A stretch of 58,661 bases of DNA from Bifidobacterium sp. GTDB taxonomy: Bacteria; Actinomycetota; Actinomycetes; Actinomycetales; Bifidobacteriaceae. The translations under genes were made by a program, and so were the position numbers. Location: the NCBI RefSeq assembly GCF_022640935.1, contig NZ_JALCCV010000010.1, forward strand, positions 1 to 58,661, in the 5' to 3' direction. This document shows, piece by piece, positions 16,901 through 24,865 of the stretch. The notes beneath the pieces are model-generated. The model saw only the letters and a list, made by a program, of their open reading frames with translations. It made no database searches and was not told where the DNA came from. How positions within the stretch are numbered: the stretch's first letter is position 1; the number at the start of each line of letters is the position of its first letter.

Positions 16901-18916
16901 GCGATTGCCGGTCACATAGCGCGAGCCGTCCTGGAAGGTCGTGATCGTGAGCTTGCAGCGGTTCTGGCACAGCTTGCACACATCGCGTTCGGAGGTCATC
17001 GACAGGTTGTCGAGCGCCTCGCCGGAAAGGACAGATGAGAGCGTGTGCCCGGAGTGGGCGTGCGCAACGACATCATCGGCCGCATCAACATAGTGCATGC
17101 GCGCGGTCAGCGCAGCGCCGTACGCGCCCATCAACCCCGCGATATTCGGCCGGGCGACCTCGCGTCCGGTAAGCAGCTCAAAGGCACGCAGCACCGCATC
17201 GTTGAGGAATGTGCCGCCCTGCACCACAACCGTATCGCCCAGTTCGCCGGAGTCGCGCAGCTTGATGACCTTGTACAGCGCGTTGCGCACGACAGAGTAG
17301 CACAGCCCGGCAGCGATGTTCTCCATCGACGCGCCTTCCTTCTGCGCCTGTTTGACGGAGGAGTTCATGAACACCGTGCAGCGCGAGCCCAAGTCGACTG
17401 GATGGTCGGAGCGTAGCGCGGCCTGTGTGAAGTCTTCGATGCTCAATCCCATCGATTGCGCGAAGGTCTGCAGGAAGGAGCCGCAGCCCGAGGAACATGC
17501 CTCGTTCACAGCAATGGAGTCCACGACTCCGTCAGTGATGGCCAGGTATTTCATGTCTTGGCCGCCGATGTCGATGACGGCGGTGACTCCAGGGCTCACC
17601 ATTTCCGCACCGCGATAGTGTGCCATCGTTTCGACCACGCCCTCGTCCAGATGCAGCCCGGCGGTGATGAGACCTTCACCATAGCCGGTGGCGCAGCTGC
17701 GGGCGATATAAGCGCCATCGGGCAGCTCGGCCTGAATGTTCCTGACGATGTCAACGGCGGCGGTCAGCGGGCTGCCGTCATTCGTCGCATACGACGACCA
17801 TACGATTTCGCGGTCGTCGTTGACCAGTGTGGCCTTGATGGTGGTCGACCCGGCATCTACGCCAAGGAAATGCGGGCCGTGCGCGCCCTCGAGCGTGCCG
17901 ATATGGATATGCTCGCGGTGGTGACGAACGTTGAAATCCTCGCGGTCTTGTTCAGCGTCGAACAGCGGCGGCATCGTGGGCGTATCGCTCGGCAGGTTCT
18001 CAAGGGCTGCTAATTGCTCGAGTATCTCCACGCAGCCGCGCGGTTCGAAATGCTGACTCGGGTCGAGCTGGTCGTCCTCGCCGGCGAGCAGCGCCGCGCC
18101 GAACGCGACATACAGATGCGCGTCAGTCGGCGTAATGAATTCGCTGACCTTGCCCTCAAGCGCGCGGCCGAACGCCCCGCGCAGCTCGGACATGAAAAAC
18201 AGCGGACCGCCCAAAAACACCACAGTACCGTGAATCGGGCGTCCTGCAGCCAGCCCGGCGATGGTCTGCGTGGCCACGGCGGTGAAAATCGACGCCGCCA
18301 GATCAGGCTTCGCCGCACCGTCGTTGATAAGCGGCTGCAGATCCGATTTCGCGAATACGCCACAACGAGAAGCAATCGGGTACAAGGTCTGATACTGCTT
18401 GGCCAGCTTGTTCAGACCGGCGGCGTCAGTGTCGAGCAGCGTCGACATCTGGTCGATGAACGCCCCAGTGCCGCCTGCGCACGAGCCGTTCATGCGCTGC
18501 TCGGGCGTAGGCTTCAGATACGTGATTTTCGCGTCCTCGCCACCCAGCTCGATGATGACATCGGCCTGCGGATACTCTTGGTCGATCGCCCGGGTTTCGG
18601 CGATGACCTCCTGCACGAAGGCCACATGCATATGGTCGGCAAGCCCTAGCCCGCCCGAACCGGTGATCGCCAAGCGGATCAAGTCATCGCCGCGGCCACG
18701 CCGTTCAAGTTCGGCGTGGATATCCTGTAGCAGCCCGGCGACGGTGGCACGGACATTGGCGTGATGACGACGATAATCGGAGAAGAGCACATCGCCGAGG
18801 CTGTCGCTGCCGCCAAGCACGACGGCCTTGACCGTCGTCGAGCCGATATCCAATCCGACTCTGAGCGGCTTGGCCGCACGCCGCCGCGCCAATGTCACGT
18901 CCGCCGCATCCGCCAT
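13997..18916 (-). CDS. Giant fused 2-hydroxyacyl-CoA dehydratase activase-like protein
   Basis: This 1639-residue protein has two tandem ASKHA ATPase (BadF/BcrA) modules. The first opens with VGLDIGSTTVK and has CAGGTGAF; the second has LGVDAGSTTIK near 352 and the Cys-bearing SSGCGSF near 472. A Cys-rich CKLCQNRCKL segment lies near 645, then a DUF2229-like region. An Ala/Gln-rich coiled coil (about 1075-1115) leads to an HgdB-like C-terminal part with CYP, GGMCRATN and QPFACLPNH cysteines. Family knowledge: activases use ATP to drive one electron from a 4Fe-4S cluster into a dehydratase. No separate dehydratase subunits are nearby. ATG 18916 follows GGAG at 6 bases. The role is unproven. 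Confidence 0.85.
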   Translation of the reverse strand: MADAADVTLARRRAAKPLRVGLDIGSTTVKAVVLGGSDSLGDVLFSDYRRHHANVRATVAGLLQDIHAELERRGRGDDLIRLAITGSGGLGLADHMHVAFVQEVIAETRAIDQEYPQADVIIELGGEDAKITYLKPTPEQRMNGSCAGGTGAFIDQMSTLLDTDAAGLNKLAKQYQTLYPIASRCGVFAKSDLQPLINDGAAKPDLAASIFTAVATQTIAGLAAGRPIHGTVVFLGGPLFFMSELRGAFGRALEGKVSEFITPTDAHLYVAFGAALLAGEDDQLDPSQHFEPRGCVEILEQLAALENLPSDTPTMPPLFDAEQDREDFNVRHHREHIHIGTLEGAHGPHFLGVDAGSTTIKATLVNDDREIVWSSYATNDGSPLTAAVDIVRNIQAELPDGAYIARSCATGYGEGLITAGLHLDEGVVETMAHYRGAEMVSPGVTAVIDIGGQDMKYLAITDGVVDSIAVNEACSSGCGSFLQTFAQSMGLSIEDFTQAALRSDHPVDLGSRCTVFMNSSVKQAQKEGASMENIAAGLCYSVVRNALYKVIKLRDSGELGDTVVVQGGTFLNDAVLRAFELLTGREVARPNIAGLMGAYGAALTARMHYVDAADDVVAHAHSGHTLSSVLSGEALDNLSMTSERDVCKLCQNRCKLTITTFQDGSRYVTGNRCERGGDAKRQRSDRPNLYDYKYKRCFAYRRLTDKKAYRGSIGIPRVLNMYENYPFWFTLLSSLGFKVMISGRSSHELFEDGIESIASENICYPAKLVHGHIKWLLGKHVDTIFYPCVSYEEELVENADNHYNCPVVANYPVVIEANMPELRDSGVRYMRPYFNLAKHELMVDRILEEFAWADVGRDEAERAVTAAYAEDKIFKNDVQTEGLRALAYMKEHDCRGIVLAGRPYHIDPEINHGIPETICALGMVVLSEDSVCELHPGDDLRLSEYLSEGEHDPRTKDAAGFIHVGGRKITAMPLRVTNQWAYHARLYAAANFVASYPGLELVQLNSFGCGLDAITTDQVSEILADKSDVYTQLKIDEVSNLGAAKIRLRSLKAAVEEREASKTHPTLPGRHDEAALTALNDGIAQAQAKVEQAQRQLDAAKAALLAAQGQYGQARDVGNAAASKLGALRKAVFRKTGPQAPTPGRQVMLDAVMAANPKLTEAMRDAARLANRKVAQADSVGGSEGVASAAESGRAAKGTARHNNATLSRYANKIPFGKSMKKDYTIVGPQMSPVHMSLVEAVIRSGGYHFDLLATASHEDVELGLKYVNNDACYPAIMVVGQLVDAIVQGKYDPDKVALAITQTGGMCRATNYFGLIRKALVDSGYPQIPVIALSTQGIEDNPGFRVTPVLVHRAIKALIVGDLLMKCLYRVRPYEADPGSANRLYELWDTIVRETIEHHGFSDSARREFGRRYLPYPVLLRKIVTSFDTLPLNRKPRKPRVGVVGEILVKYHPDANNHLIDVIESQDCEAVVPGIMEFMTTAPYIADWKEHHLGMGGNRAAYAAMRWGLDRYLGPVRRAIGLAHGKFSQDTPMPELVEMAGEVTSIGVQAGEGWLLTAEIMELIKSGCPNVVCAQPFACLPNHVTGRGMFGKIRRLHPEANIVSIDYDPGASEANQLNRIKLMIAAAKKRHQKLTSAD

Positions 18917-19236
18917 GTGCATCTCCAATACCTCGGGAGCCGCCGGGCGCCGCCGCATTCCGCTTCGCAGCTTCGCCCGAGAACCTAGACCACACAATAG
19001 TCCGCTGCCATGTCAGCCCTAAGGCGTGTTCTTGCCAAGCGATTCGCCCAGACGTAGGCCATGCATATGCGAATAAGTTATTGAAATACTCACCTGGCAT
19101 GTAGAGTTAGAGTCGTGTGGAAGACGCAAGACACTGTACTGAGTTGAACGTCGTTCCTCCGAATCGGGATGGTGCGCGATGAGCTGAAACTGCCCTGAAC
19201 ACGCCCCTTCTTCATCTTCGAATCACGCGTAAAAAA
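18917..19236. other. Intergenic stretch between nrdG and the activase gene
   Basis: This must hold the activase promoter on the minus strand; TTCAAT and CATATG-like elements around 19060-19080 are possible but poor. No gene, tRNA or clear hairpin is visible. It also follows the nrdG stop, so a read-through transcript from nrdDG cannot be excluded. Confidence 0.4.
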
Positions 19237-19938
19237 CTACGACGCATCGCCTTCGCCGCTGGCACGGTCTTTGCCGTAGACCTCGGGGATGAAACGCTCC
19301 TGGTCATGCAGCTTGGCCCAGATCACCGGCCTGCCTTGCGCGAAGGACTGCGGCACGTCGATGATGCGCTGGTTGCTTGAACCGCGGAATTGCAACAACG
19401 AGTCGTGCAGCGTCTTGATATAGCGCCCGTCGACCAGAATATCGATCAGATGCAGCAGTTCGAGCTTGTCCTCGCTCTCCCCCGGCCGCATCAGTTCCTC
19501 CCACGTGTATCCGGTCCAGCACCAGATGTCCTTATCATGGCCGAATTCTTTGCGCAGCCGTCTGGCCAACGGTATGAGGATGCCCGTATTGAGCAACGGC
19601 TCGCCGCCAAGGAACGTGATGCCCTGCACGAAGCTCTGGCCGATATCCGCGACGATCTTGTCCTCAAGCCCAGCCGTATACTCGGCCCCAGCCCGGAAGT
19701 CCCAGATGGATGCGTTATAGCATTCTACGCAATGGAACGGGCACCCGGAGACATACAGCGAGCAGCGAATCCCCTCGCCATCAGTCATCAAAAACCGTTT
19801 GTAATCAGCGACCGTATTATGGCTCATCCGGTCGCTGCGCCACTGCCCCGCCCGGGGATTATTGCTCAACGCACAAGGAACACCCGGCCCTCGATTCACA
19901 TCAGTCCGAGCAAAATCATGCAACGCACCCTGCGCCAT
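19237..19938 (-). CDS. nrdG: Anaerobic ribonucleotide reductase activating protein
   Basis: This radical SAM activase makes the glycyl radical on NrdD under anoxic conditions. The 233-residue protein has the iron-sulfur motif CPFHCVEC (CxxxCxxC) after LYVSGC, then GGEPLLN, the glycine-rich SAM-binding motif. ATG 19938 has AAAGGAG 6 bases upstream. The roughly 40 residues before the radical SAM core, containing NRGPGVPCALSNNPRAGQW, are typical of actinobacterial NrdG. It lies 385 bp downstream of nrdD on the same strand, an unusually wide gap for this pair. Confidence 0.93.
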   Translation of the reverse strand: MAQGALHDFARTDVNRGPGVPCALSNNPRAGQWRSDRMSHNTVADYKRFLMTDGEGIRCSLYVSGCPFHCVECYNASIWDFRAGAEYTAGLEDKIVADIGQSFVQGITFLGGEPLLNTGILIPLARRLRKEFGHDKDIWCWTGYTWEELMRPGESEDKLELLHLIDILVDGRYIKTLHDSLLQFRGSSNQRIIDVPQSFAQGRPVIWAKLHDQERFIPEVYGKDRASGEGDAS

Positions 19939-20037
19939 CCCGGTCTCCTTTCTGTGCAATATTATTGATATCCATGTTTCAGATGGTGGGCTTTGGGATG
20001 GGGACGACGCTCGACACGTTCCGAGCTGAGCCGTTAA

Positions 20038-20066
20038 GCGGACAGCCCTGTGGACTGGCTGTCCGC
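20038..20066 (-). terminator. Strong hairpin in the nrdD-nrdG gap
   Basis: GCGGACAGCC (20038-20047) pairs with GGCTGTCCGC (20057-20066), a perfect 10-bp stem with a 9-base loop. On the minus strand it is followed by TTAACGG, not a full U run. It may end nrdD transcripts, attenuate nrdG or protect the upstream mRNA. The rest of 19939-20323 shows no gene. Confidence 0.5.
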
Positions 20067-20323
20067 AGGCGAAAGGAGCAGCCGCCACGGCTGCGACGAA
20101 CGCGCGTAGCCCGTTGCTGCCGTTCATGCAGCCGGGCATCGCCTAATCCAAACCAAGCTTCAATGCTAACGGGCAAAATCCGCTAAGAACTACTCCGCAT
20201 AAAAGACACCAGAGCGTACGTACAGGCAGGGACCGCTCACATCAGAGCGCCTAGACCCAGCATCGCAGGCAGCAGACAAAATCAAACTGACCATTCAACC
20301 GATCAGACCAAACGACACGTCAC

Positions 20324-22714
20324 CTACTTAGTTTCTTCGAACCATTCGCGCTCCTCGCCATCCTTTAACGTCACATGCCCCGTCTCTCCGCTCATGTGCT
20401 TGACACGGTGGGCGATCTCCTCATGGCGACCGTGCACCATGGGACGCTGCACCGGGTTGCCGAGGTATCCGCAGGTGCGCTTGGTGACGTTGCATTTGTC
20501 AGGGTCGGCGTTGCCGCACTCAGGGCATTTGAAGCCTTCCTCGGTGGGCTCGAAGTCGCCTTCGAAGCCGCAGACGAAGCAGTGGTCGATCGGCGTGTTG
20601 GTGCCCAGGTACCCGATGCCAATGTTATAGGCGTAGTCCCATACTGCCTCCAGCGCCTTGGGGTTGGATTGCAGGCAGGGGAATTCGCAGTAGTTGATGA
20701 AGCCGCCAGCCGCGTAGTACGGGAAGTCCTTCTCGTAGTCGAGCTTCTCCATCGGCGTGGGCGACAGCCAGACCGGGTAGTGGAATGAGTTGGTGTAGAA
20801 GTCGTGATCGGTGACGCCCTCGACTTTGCCGAACTTTTCGCGATCCATGCGGTTGAAGCGGTCGGTCAGGCTTTCAGCAGGGGTGGAGTACACCGAATAG
20901 TGGTATCCCTCCTCGGTCTCCCACTGCCTGCACAGCTGGGTCATGCGCCTGACGATAGAGAGTGCGAACTCCTTGCCTTGCGGATCCCAGCCGTGGTCCC
21001 GCATCCAGTTCTTGCCATAGAAGACAGCGGTCGCCTCGTACAGACCGATGTAGCCCAACGAAATCGTGGCGCGCCTGTTGTTGAAAAGCTGGTCGACGTT
21101 GTCATTGGCCCCGAGCCGGCCAAAAGCGCCATAGCGGAACAGGGTCGGCGCGTTGACCGGCTTGGCCTGCTTGCAGCGCATGATGCGGAACTGCAGCGCC
21201 TGATGCGCGATGCCCATGCGCTCGGCGAACAGCTTCCAGAAGCGATCTTTGTCGCCGTGGGATTCCAAGGCGATGCGCGGTATATTCACGGTGACGACGC
21301 CGAGGTTCATGCGTCCGTCCTCTTCGTCCCTGCCGGTCCTGGGATTGATCCAACCTTGCAGGAATGAGCGGCACCCCATGGGGGCCTTGAAGGAGCCTGT
21401 GATCTTGACGATATTCTCGTAGAAGAGCACGTCAGGATACATGCGTTTGGCCGAGCATTCCAAGGCCAGCTGCTTCATGTCGTAGTTCGGGTCGCCCTTG
21501 TCGGCATTCACGCCGTGCCTGATGGTGAAAACCAGTTTGGGGAAGATGGCGGTGAGCCGATCCTTGCCGAGGCCGCGGATGCGGTTAAGGAAGATCGCGC
21601 GCTGGATTTCACGGGCGAACCATGAGGTTCCCAGTCCGAAGCCGACGGTGACGAAAGGTGTCTGGCCGTTGGAGACACGGTTGGAATTGATCTGATATTC
21701 CATGGTCTGCATCGCGTCGTAGATGGCCTTGCGGGTCGTGATCTTCGCATAGATCTCGCGCAGCTGCTCAAGCTCGGGGGCATCCTTATGGAATGGCTCG
21801 TCCGCAGGCAGCGGCTCGCGGTTTTCGAAATGCAGGTTGTCGGGCTCCTGCGCCTTCAGCCCTTCGATCATGGCGCGGACCGCTTCGGTCGGCATGATAT
21901 CGGGTATCATCGCGTGCGCGGCATTGAGATTCTTCTCGTAATCCTTTTCGGCATACGGCTCGAGCATTTCATCGGCGCGGTTGACGGTCTGGCCGCCATA
22001 TTGCGCGCCGGCGATGTCCTTGATGATCTGCGTGATCTGCGTTGCCGCGGTGCCGATCGATCTGGGCGAATCCATCATGGCGTTGCCCAGAGCGAAGCCA
22101 TGCGCCAGCATGTCGCCGAAGTCCGGCAGCGAGCAATTGTTCATCGAAGTGAACGGCGAATAATCGGCGTCGTGGAAATGGATGTCGCCTTTCATGTGAG
22201 CGTTGGCGACTACATCGGGCAGCATCGAGAAGGCCGAGGCCTTGGACACCGCACCGGCCAGCAGATCGCGCTGGGTGGCGTAGACATTCGAATCCTTGTT
22301 CGCGTTCTCGCGCACCAGCGACTCGTCACGGTTGACCAGCCGATTGACGGCCTCGTTGATATCGGTGGCCTTGGACCGCTCGATGTCTTTGCTTAGGCGG
22401 TAGTTCGTATATGTGCGCGCCACGTCGTACAGGTGGTCTTCGACGAGTCCGTGTTCGACCAGGTTCTGGATGTCCTCGATTTTGGCCGGGCCGTTGTAGC
22501 GTTCCTTGATCTCGCCTTCAACCTGATTGGCGATATCGCGGATAAGCTGCTCCTCTTCGGGCCCCACCTCTTTGCCCAGATCGGAAAAGGCGGATTTGAC
22601 CGCGCCGATGATGTTGACCGGATCGAATTCGACTACGCGCCCATCGCGCTTCTCCACGAGCACAACGGCAGTCGCGCTGCGTGTGCCGGTAGCGTCTTGC
22701 ACCTGTACTTCCAT
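20324..22714 (-). CDS. nrdD: Anaerobic ribonucleoside-triphosphate reductase
   Basis: This oxygen-sensitive class III enzyme reduces ribonucleoside triphosphates to deoxy forms with a glycyl radical. The 796 residues start with an ATP-cone (VEKRDGRVVEFDPVNIIGAV, about 17-100) for allosteric control. The central barrel follows, then a zinc ribbon with CFVCG and CPECG, and the glycyl-radical loop RTCGYLGNP near 747. ATG 22714 is chosen because GAGGAGG ends 6 bases upstream. NrdR-like boxes and a promoter lie just upstream, and its activase nrdG follows. Confidence 0.96.
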   Translation of the reverse strand: MEVQVQDATGTRSATAVVLVEKRDGRVVEFDPVNIIGAVKSAFSDLGKEVGPEEEQLIRDIANQVEGEIKERYNGPAKIEDIQNLVEHGLVEDHLYDVARTYTNYRLSKDIERSKATDINEAVNRLVNRDESLVRENANKDSNVYATQRDLLAGAVSKASAFSMLPDVVANAHMKGDIHFHDADYSPFTSMNNCSLPDFGDMLAHGFALGNAMMDSPRSIGTAATQITQIIKDIAGAQYGGQTVNRADEMLEPYAEKDYEKNLNAAHAMIPDIMPTEAVRAMIEGLKAQEPDNLHFENREPLPADEPFHKDAPELEQLREIYAKITTRKAIYDAMQTMEYQINSNRVSNGQTPFVTVGFGLGTSWFAREIQRAIFLNRIRGLGKDRLTAIFPKLVFTIRHGVNADKGDPNYDMKQLALECSAKRMYPDVLFYENIVKITGSFKAPMGCRSFLQGWINPRTGRDEEDGRMNLGVVTVNIPRIALESHGDKDRFWKLFAERMGIAHQALQFRIMRCKQAKPVNAPTLFRYGAFGRLGANDNVDQLFNNRRATISLGYIGLYEATAVFYGKNWMRDHGWDPQGKEFALSIVRRMTQLCRQWETEEGYHYSVYSTPAESLTDRFNRMDREKFGKVEGVTDHDFYTNSFHYPVWLSPTPMEKLDYEKDFPYYAAGGFINYCEFPCLQSNPKALEAVWDYAYNIGIGYLGTNTPIDHCFVCGFEGDFEPTEEGFKCPECGNADPDKCNVTKRTCGYLGNPVQRPMVHGRHEEIAHRVKHMSGETGHVTLKDGEEREWFEETK

Positions 22715-22775
22715 CTGCATCCTCCTCGGAGCCCGCCTTGAGCCGCACAAAACTACATTGATGTAAGTTGATTTA

Positions 22776-22804
22776 ACTATAACCCCGGCACCCTATTTAG
22801 TAAA
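22776..22804 (-). promoter_or_regulatory. Predicted nrdD promoter
   Basis: On the minus strand TTTACT (22804-22799) and TATAGT (22781-22776) are separated by 17 bases, matching 4/6 and 5/6 of the -35 and -10 consensus. It lies about 60 bp upstream of the nrdD start, and one NrdR-like box overlaps its -35 and spacer. Confidence 0.55.
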
Positions 22805-22834
22805 TTCGCGAAGTGACCTACCTACATATAGTGT
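22788..22834. promoter_or_regulatory. Pair of NrdR-like boxes
   Basis: Box one is 22788-22803 (GCACCCTATTTAGTAA) and box two is 22819-22834 (TACCTACATATAGTGT). Against the palindromic NrdR consensus ACACTATATATAGTGT I count 10 and 12 of 16 matches. Their centres are 31 bp apart, three helical turns, the spacing known for NrdR pairs. They sit between divergent nrdD and xseA. The nrdR gene itself is not in the window. Confidence 0.65.
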
Positions 22835-23034
22835 TTATCGCAGAATAACGCCAAATCACACCCTTGTAATCCACCATCCGGCCGCTCTTCCGCGTGTCGC
22901 GTCACTTTCGATCGGCCGCCCTCTGCATCCAGGCCGCCGCCTTCGTCTTGCCGGTCAATATACCCGGCTTCGCCGACCGAAATCGGCAACCGACGCACCT
23001 GGCGATGTCCCTTCTCTATAGGACTGTAGAGAGC

Positions 23035-24372
23035 ATGAGTTCTGCATATGGCTATGGTTCACCGACGCGCCCCGATGCGCCTGCGCATAACATGCCGGCA
23101 GATGGCAGCGGGCCGAAACCACTCGATCAACTACCGCGGCTGGCACGCGACACGACCGCCGAAAACCCATGGCCGGTCACCGTGCTCAGCCAGAAGTTCC
23201 ACGATTCCGTGGCCCGTTGGCCGGAAGCCTGGGTGGGGGGCCAGATCGTCGAGATCAACATGCGTCGGCCCACGTCGGGCTATATCACGCTGCGCGACAA
23301 TTTCGAAGAGATTTCCCTGCCGGTCATGGGCTTCAGGGCATTCGTGTCCAAGGCGCGCGAGTTCCGCCAAGGCGACCGCGTGGTGATCCATGGCAAGCCG
23401 GACATCTGGATGAAGGCCACCCGGCTGAGCTTCGTGGCCGATGACATCCGGCGCGTCGGCACGGGCGATCTGAAGGCCCAAATCGACGAATTGCGCAAGA
23501 AGCTTAAAGGCGAAGGACTGTTCGACGCCGAGAACAAGGTGCCGCTGCCGGAGTTTCCGGCATGCATCGGGCTGATATGCGCCCCGCAGGCGCGCGCCGA
23601 AGGCGATGTGATCACGAACGTGAATCTGCGCTGGCCAGTCGTGCAGTTCAAGATCGTGCACGCGCACGTGCAGGGGGCGCAGTGCCCAAGCGACGTGATC
23701 AACGCGATCCAGCTGCTTGATCAGGACCCGCAGGTTGACGTGATCATCGTCGCCCGAGGCGGCGGCAGCTTCGAGGATCTCATCGGCTTCTCCGACGAAG
23801 GCGTGGTGCGTGCTGCGGCGGCGTGCCTCACTCCGCTGGTCTCCGCCGTGGGCCACGAGGACGATTGGACGCTGATCGACCTGGCGGCCGACTTGCGCGC
23901 ATCGACGCCGACCGACGCGGCCAAACGGGTCGTGCCCGACGTGCGCGAGCAATGCCAGCTCATCGCATCCGCCCGTGCACAAATGCATATGCGGGTCAGT
24001 GCGCGCATCGACAACGAAATCCGCTTGATAGAGGGCTATGCGAACCGCCCCAGCCTTACCCGTCCGCTCACTATGCTTGAACCGCACCAGCGCTTTCTCG
24101 ACGATGCGCGGCAACGCATGGAACGTGGACTGACGCGCATCGTCGACGACGCCGGCTTGAACGTCGAAAAACTGCACGCCAGTCTGACCGCGCTCAGCCC
24201 TCAATCCACCCTGAATCGCGGGTACGCCGTAGTGCAGGGCGAAGACGGACGCGTGCTCGACGATGCGCAAAACATAGCGCCAGGCGACGAGCTGACGCTC
24301 ACCCTCAAGCATGGCGTCGTGGTGAGCCGGGCCACTGTGATCGGCGGACGGCGACAAGGCAAAACCATATAA
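23035..24372 (+). CDS. xseA: Exodeoxyribonuclease VII large subunit
   Basis: The large subunit carries the catalytic part of ExoVII, which degrades single-stranded DNA to short oligonucleotides. The 445-residue form has the N-terminal OB fold (VLSQKFHDSVARWPEAWVGG onward), then the Exonuc_VII_L domain with CAPQARAEGDV, VARGGGSFEDLIGFSDE and LVSAVGHEDDWTLID, and the C-terminal LSPQSTLNRGYAVVQ strand. Longer starts at 22894 and 23005 are open, but 23035 begins just before the conserved domain and follows a GA-rich stretch; the choice is moderately sure. It is followed by xseB after 52 bases. Confidence 0.93.
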   Translation: MSSAYGYGSPTRPDAPAHNMPADGSGPKPLDQLPRLARDTTAENPWPVTVLSQKFHDSVARWPEAWVGGQIVEINMRRPTSGYITLRDNFEEISLPVMGFRAFVSKAREFRQGDRVVIHGKPDIWMKATRLSFVADDIRRVGTGDLKAQIDELRKKLKGEGLFDAENKVPLPEFPACIGLICAPQARAEGDVITNVNLRWPVVQFKIVHAHVQGAQCPSDVINAIQLLDQDPQVDVIIVARGGGSFEDLIGFSDEGVVRAAAACLTPLVSAVGHEDDWTLIDLAADLRASTPTDAAKRVVPDVREQCQLIASARAQMHMRVSARIDNEIRLIEGYANRPSLTRPLTMLEPHQRFLDDARQRMERGLTRIVDDAGLNVEKLHASLTALSPQSTLNRGYAVVQGEDGRVLDDAQNIAPGDELTLTLKHGVVVSRATVIGGRRQGKTI

Positions 24373-24424
24373 ATCTCGACACGAATATCAGATATATACC
24401 CATATAAGCGATCAAGGAGCAACG

Positions 24425-24766
24425 ATGAGCACAGCAGCAGCGAGCAACGACAACGGTGAAAACACCGAAAACATGGACGAAGGAACCGCCACTGCCGGCC
24501 CGGGCTCGAACCTGAGCGACAAGGAACGCGACGCCATCGCCGTTATGCCCTACGAAGAGGCGCGCGACCGGCTGATCCAAGCCGTGCAGGCGCTGGAGGC
24601 CGGCGGCCTCAACCTCGACCAATCGATGCGCCAATGGGAGCTGGGCGAGGCACTCGCCAAGCGCGCGCAGTCGCTGCTGGACGAGGTCCACGCAAAGCTG
24701 GATGCCGCCCAGGCCGAGCAGGAATCCTCGGCGGAGATGGCTGGTACTCAGTCCAACTTGGACTGA
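24425..24766 (+). CDS. xseB: Exodeoxyribonuclease VII small subunit
   Basis: This is the small helical subunit that assembles in several copies on XseA. The core is MPYEEARDRLIQAVQALEAG followed by LNLDQSMRQWELGEALAKR, the family's helical hairpin. The 113 residues include an acidic, low-complexity N-terminal extension of about 40 residues. ATG 24425 has AAGGAG nearby. The stop codon lies inside a long perfect inverted repeat, so the gene end doubles as a hairpin. Confidence 0.92.
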   Translation: MSTAAASNDNGENTENMDEGTATAGPGSNLSDKERDAIAVMPYEEARDRLIQAVQALEAGGLNLDQSMRQWELGEALAKRAQSLLDEVHAKLDAAQAEQESSAEMAGTQSNLD

Positions 24767-24788
24767 GTACCCTTAGCCGATGCTAAGG
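24743..24788 (+). terminator. Double hairpin at the end of xseB
   Basis: GGTACTCAGTCCAA (24743-24756) and TTGGACTGAGTACC (24758-24771) form a perfect 14-bp-arm inverted repeat around one central base, spanning the xseB stop. CCTTAGC/GCTAAGG (24771-24788) follows at once. A short T-containing tail comes after. It probably ends xseAB transcription. Confidence 0.65.
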
Positions 24789-24865
24789 CATCGTCTTTGA
24801 GGCCTTAGCGGCCGCTCGCTTCTCCTGCGGAGACAGTGACGGCACCGTCTGCTTCACGGCTCGGC

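Noticed and set aside
13997..18916. 2-hydroxyglutaryl-CoA dehydratase operon
   Set aside because: Only the activase-like fusion is present; no separate alpha and beta subunits or CoA-transferase genes lie nearby, so a glutamate fermentation pathway is not supported.
19939..20323. Riboswitch or small RNA between nrdD and nrdG
   Set aside because: Apart from one strong hairpin I see no conserved riboswitch core such as a cobalamin box, so only the hairpin is reported.
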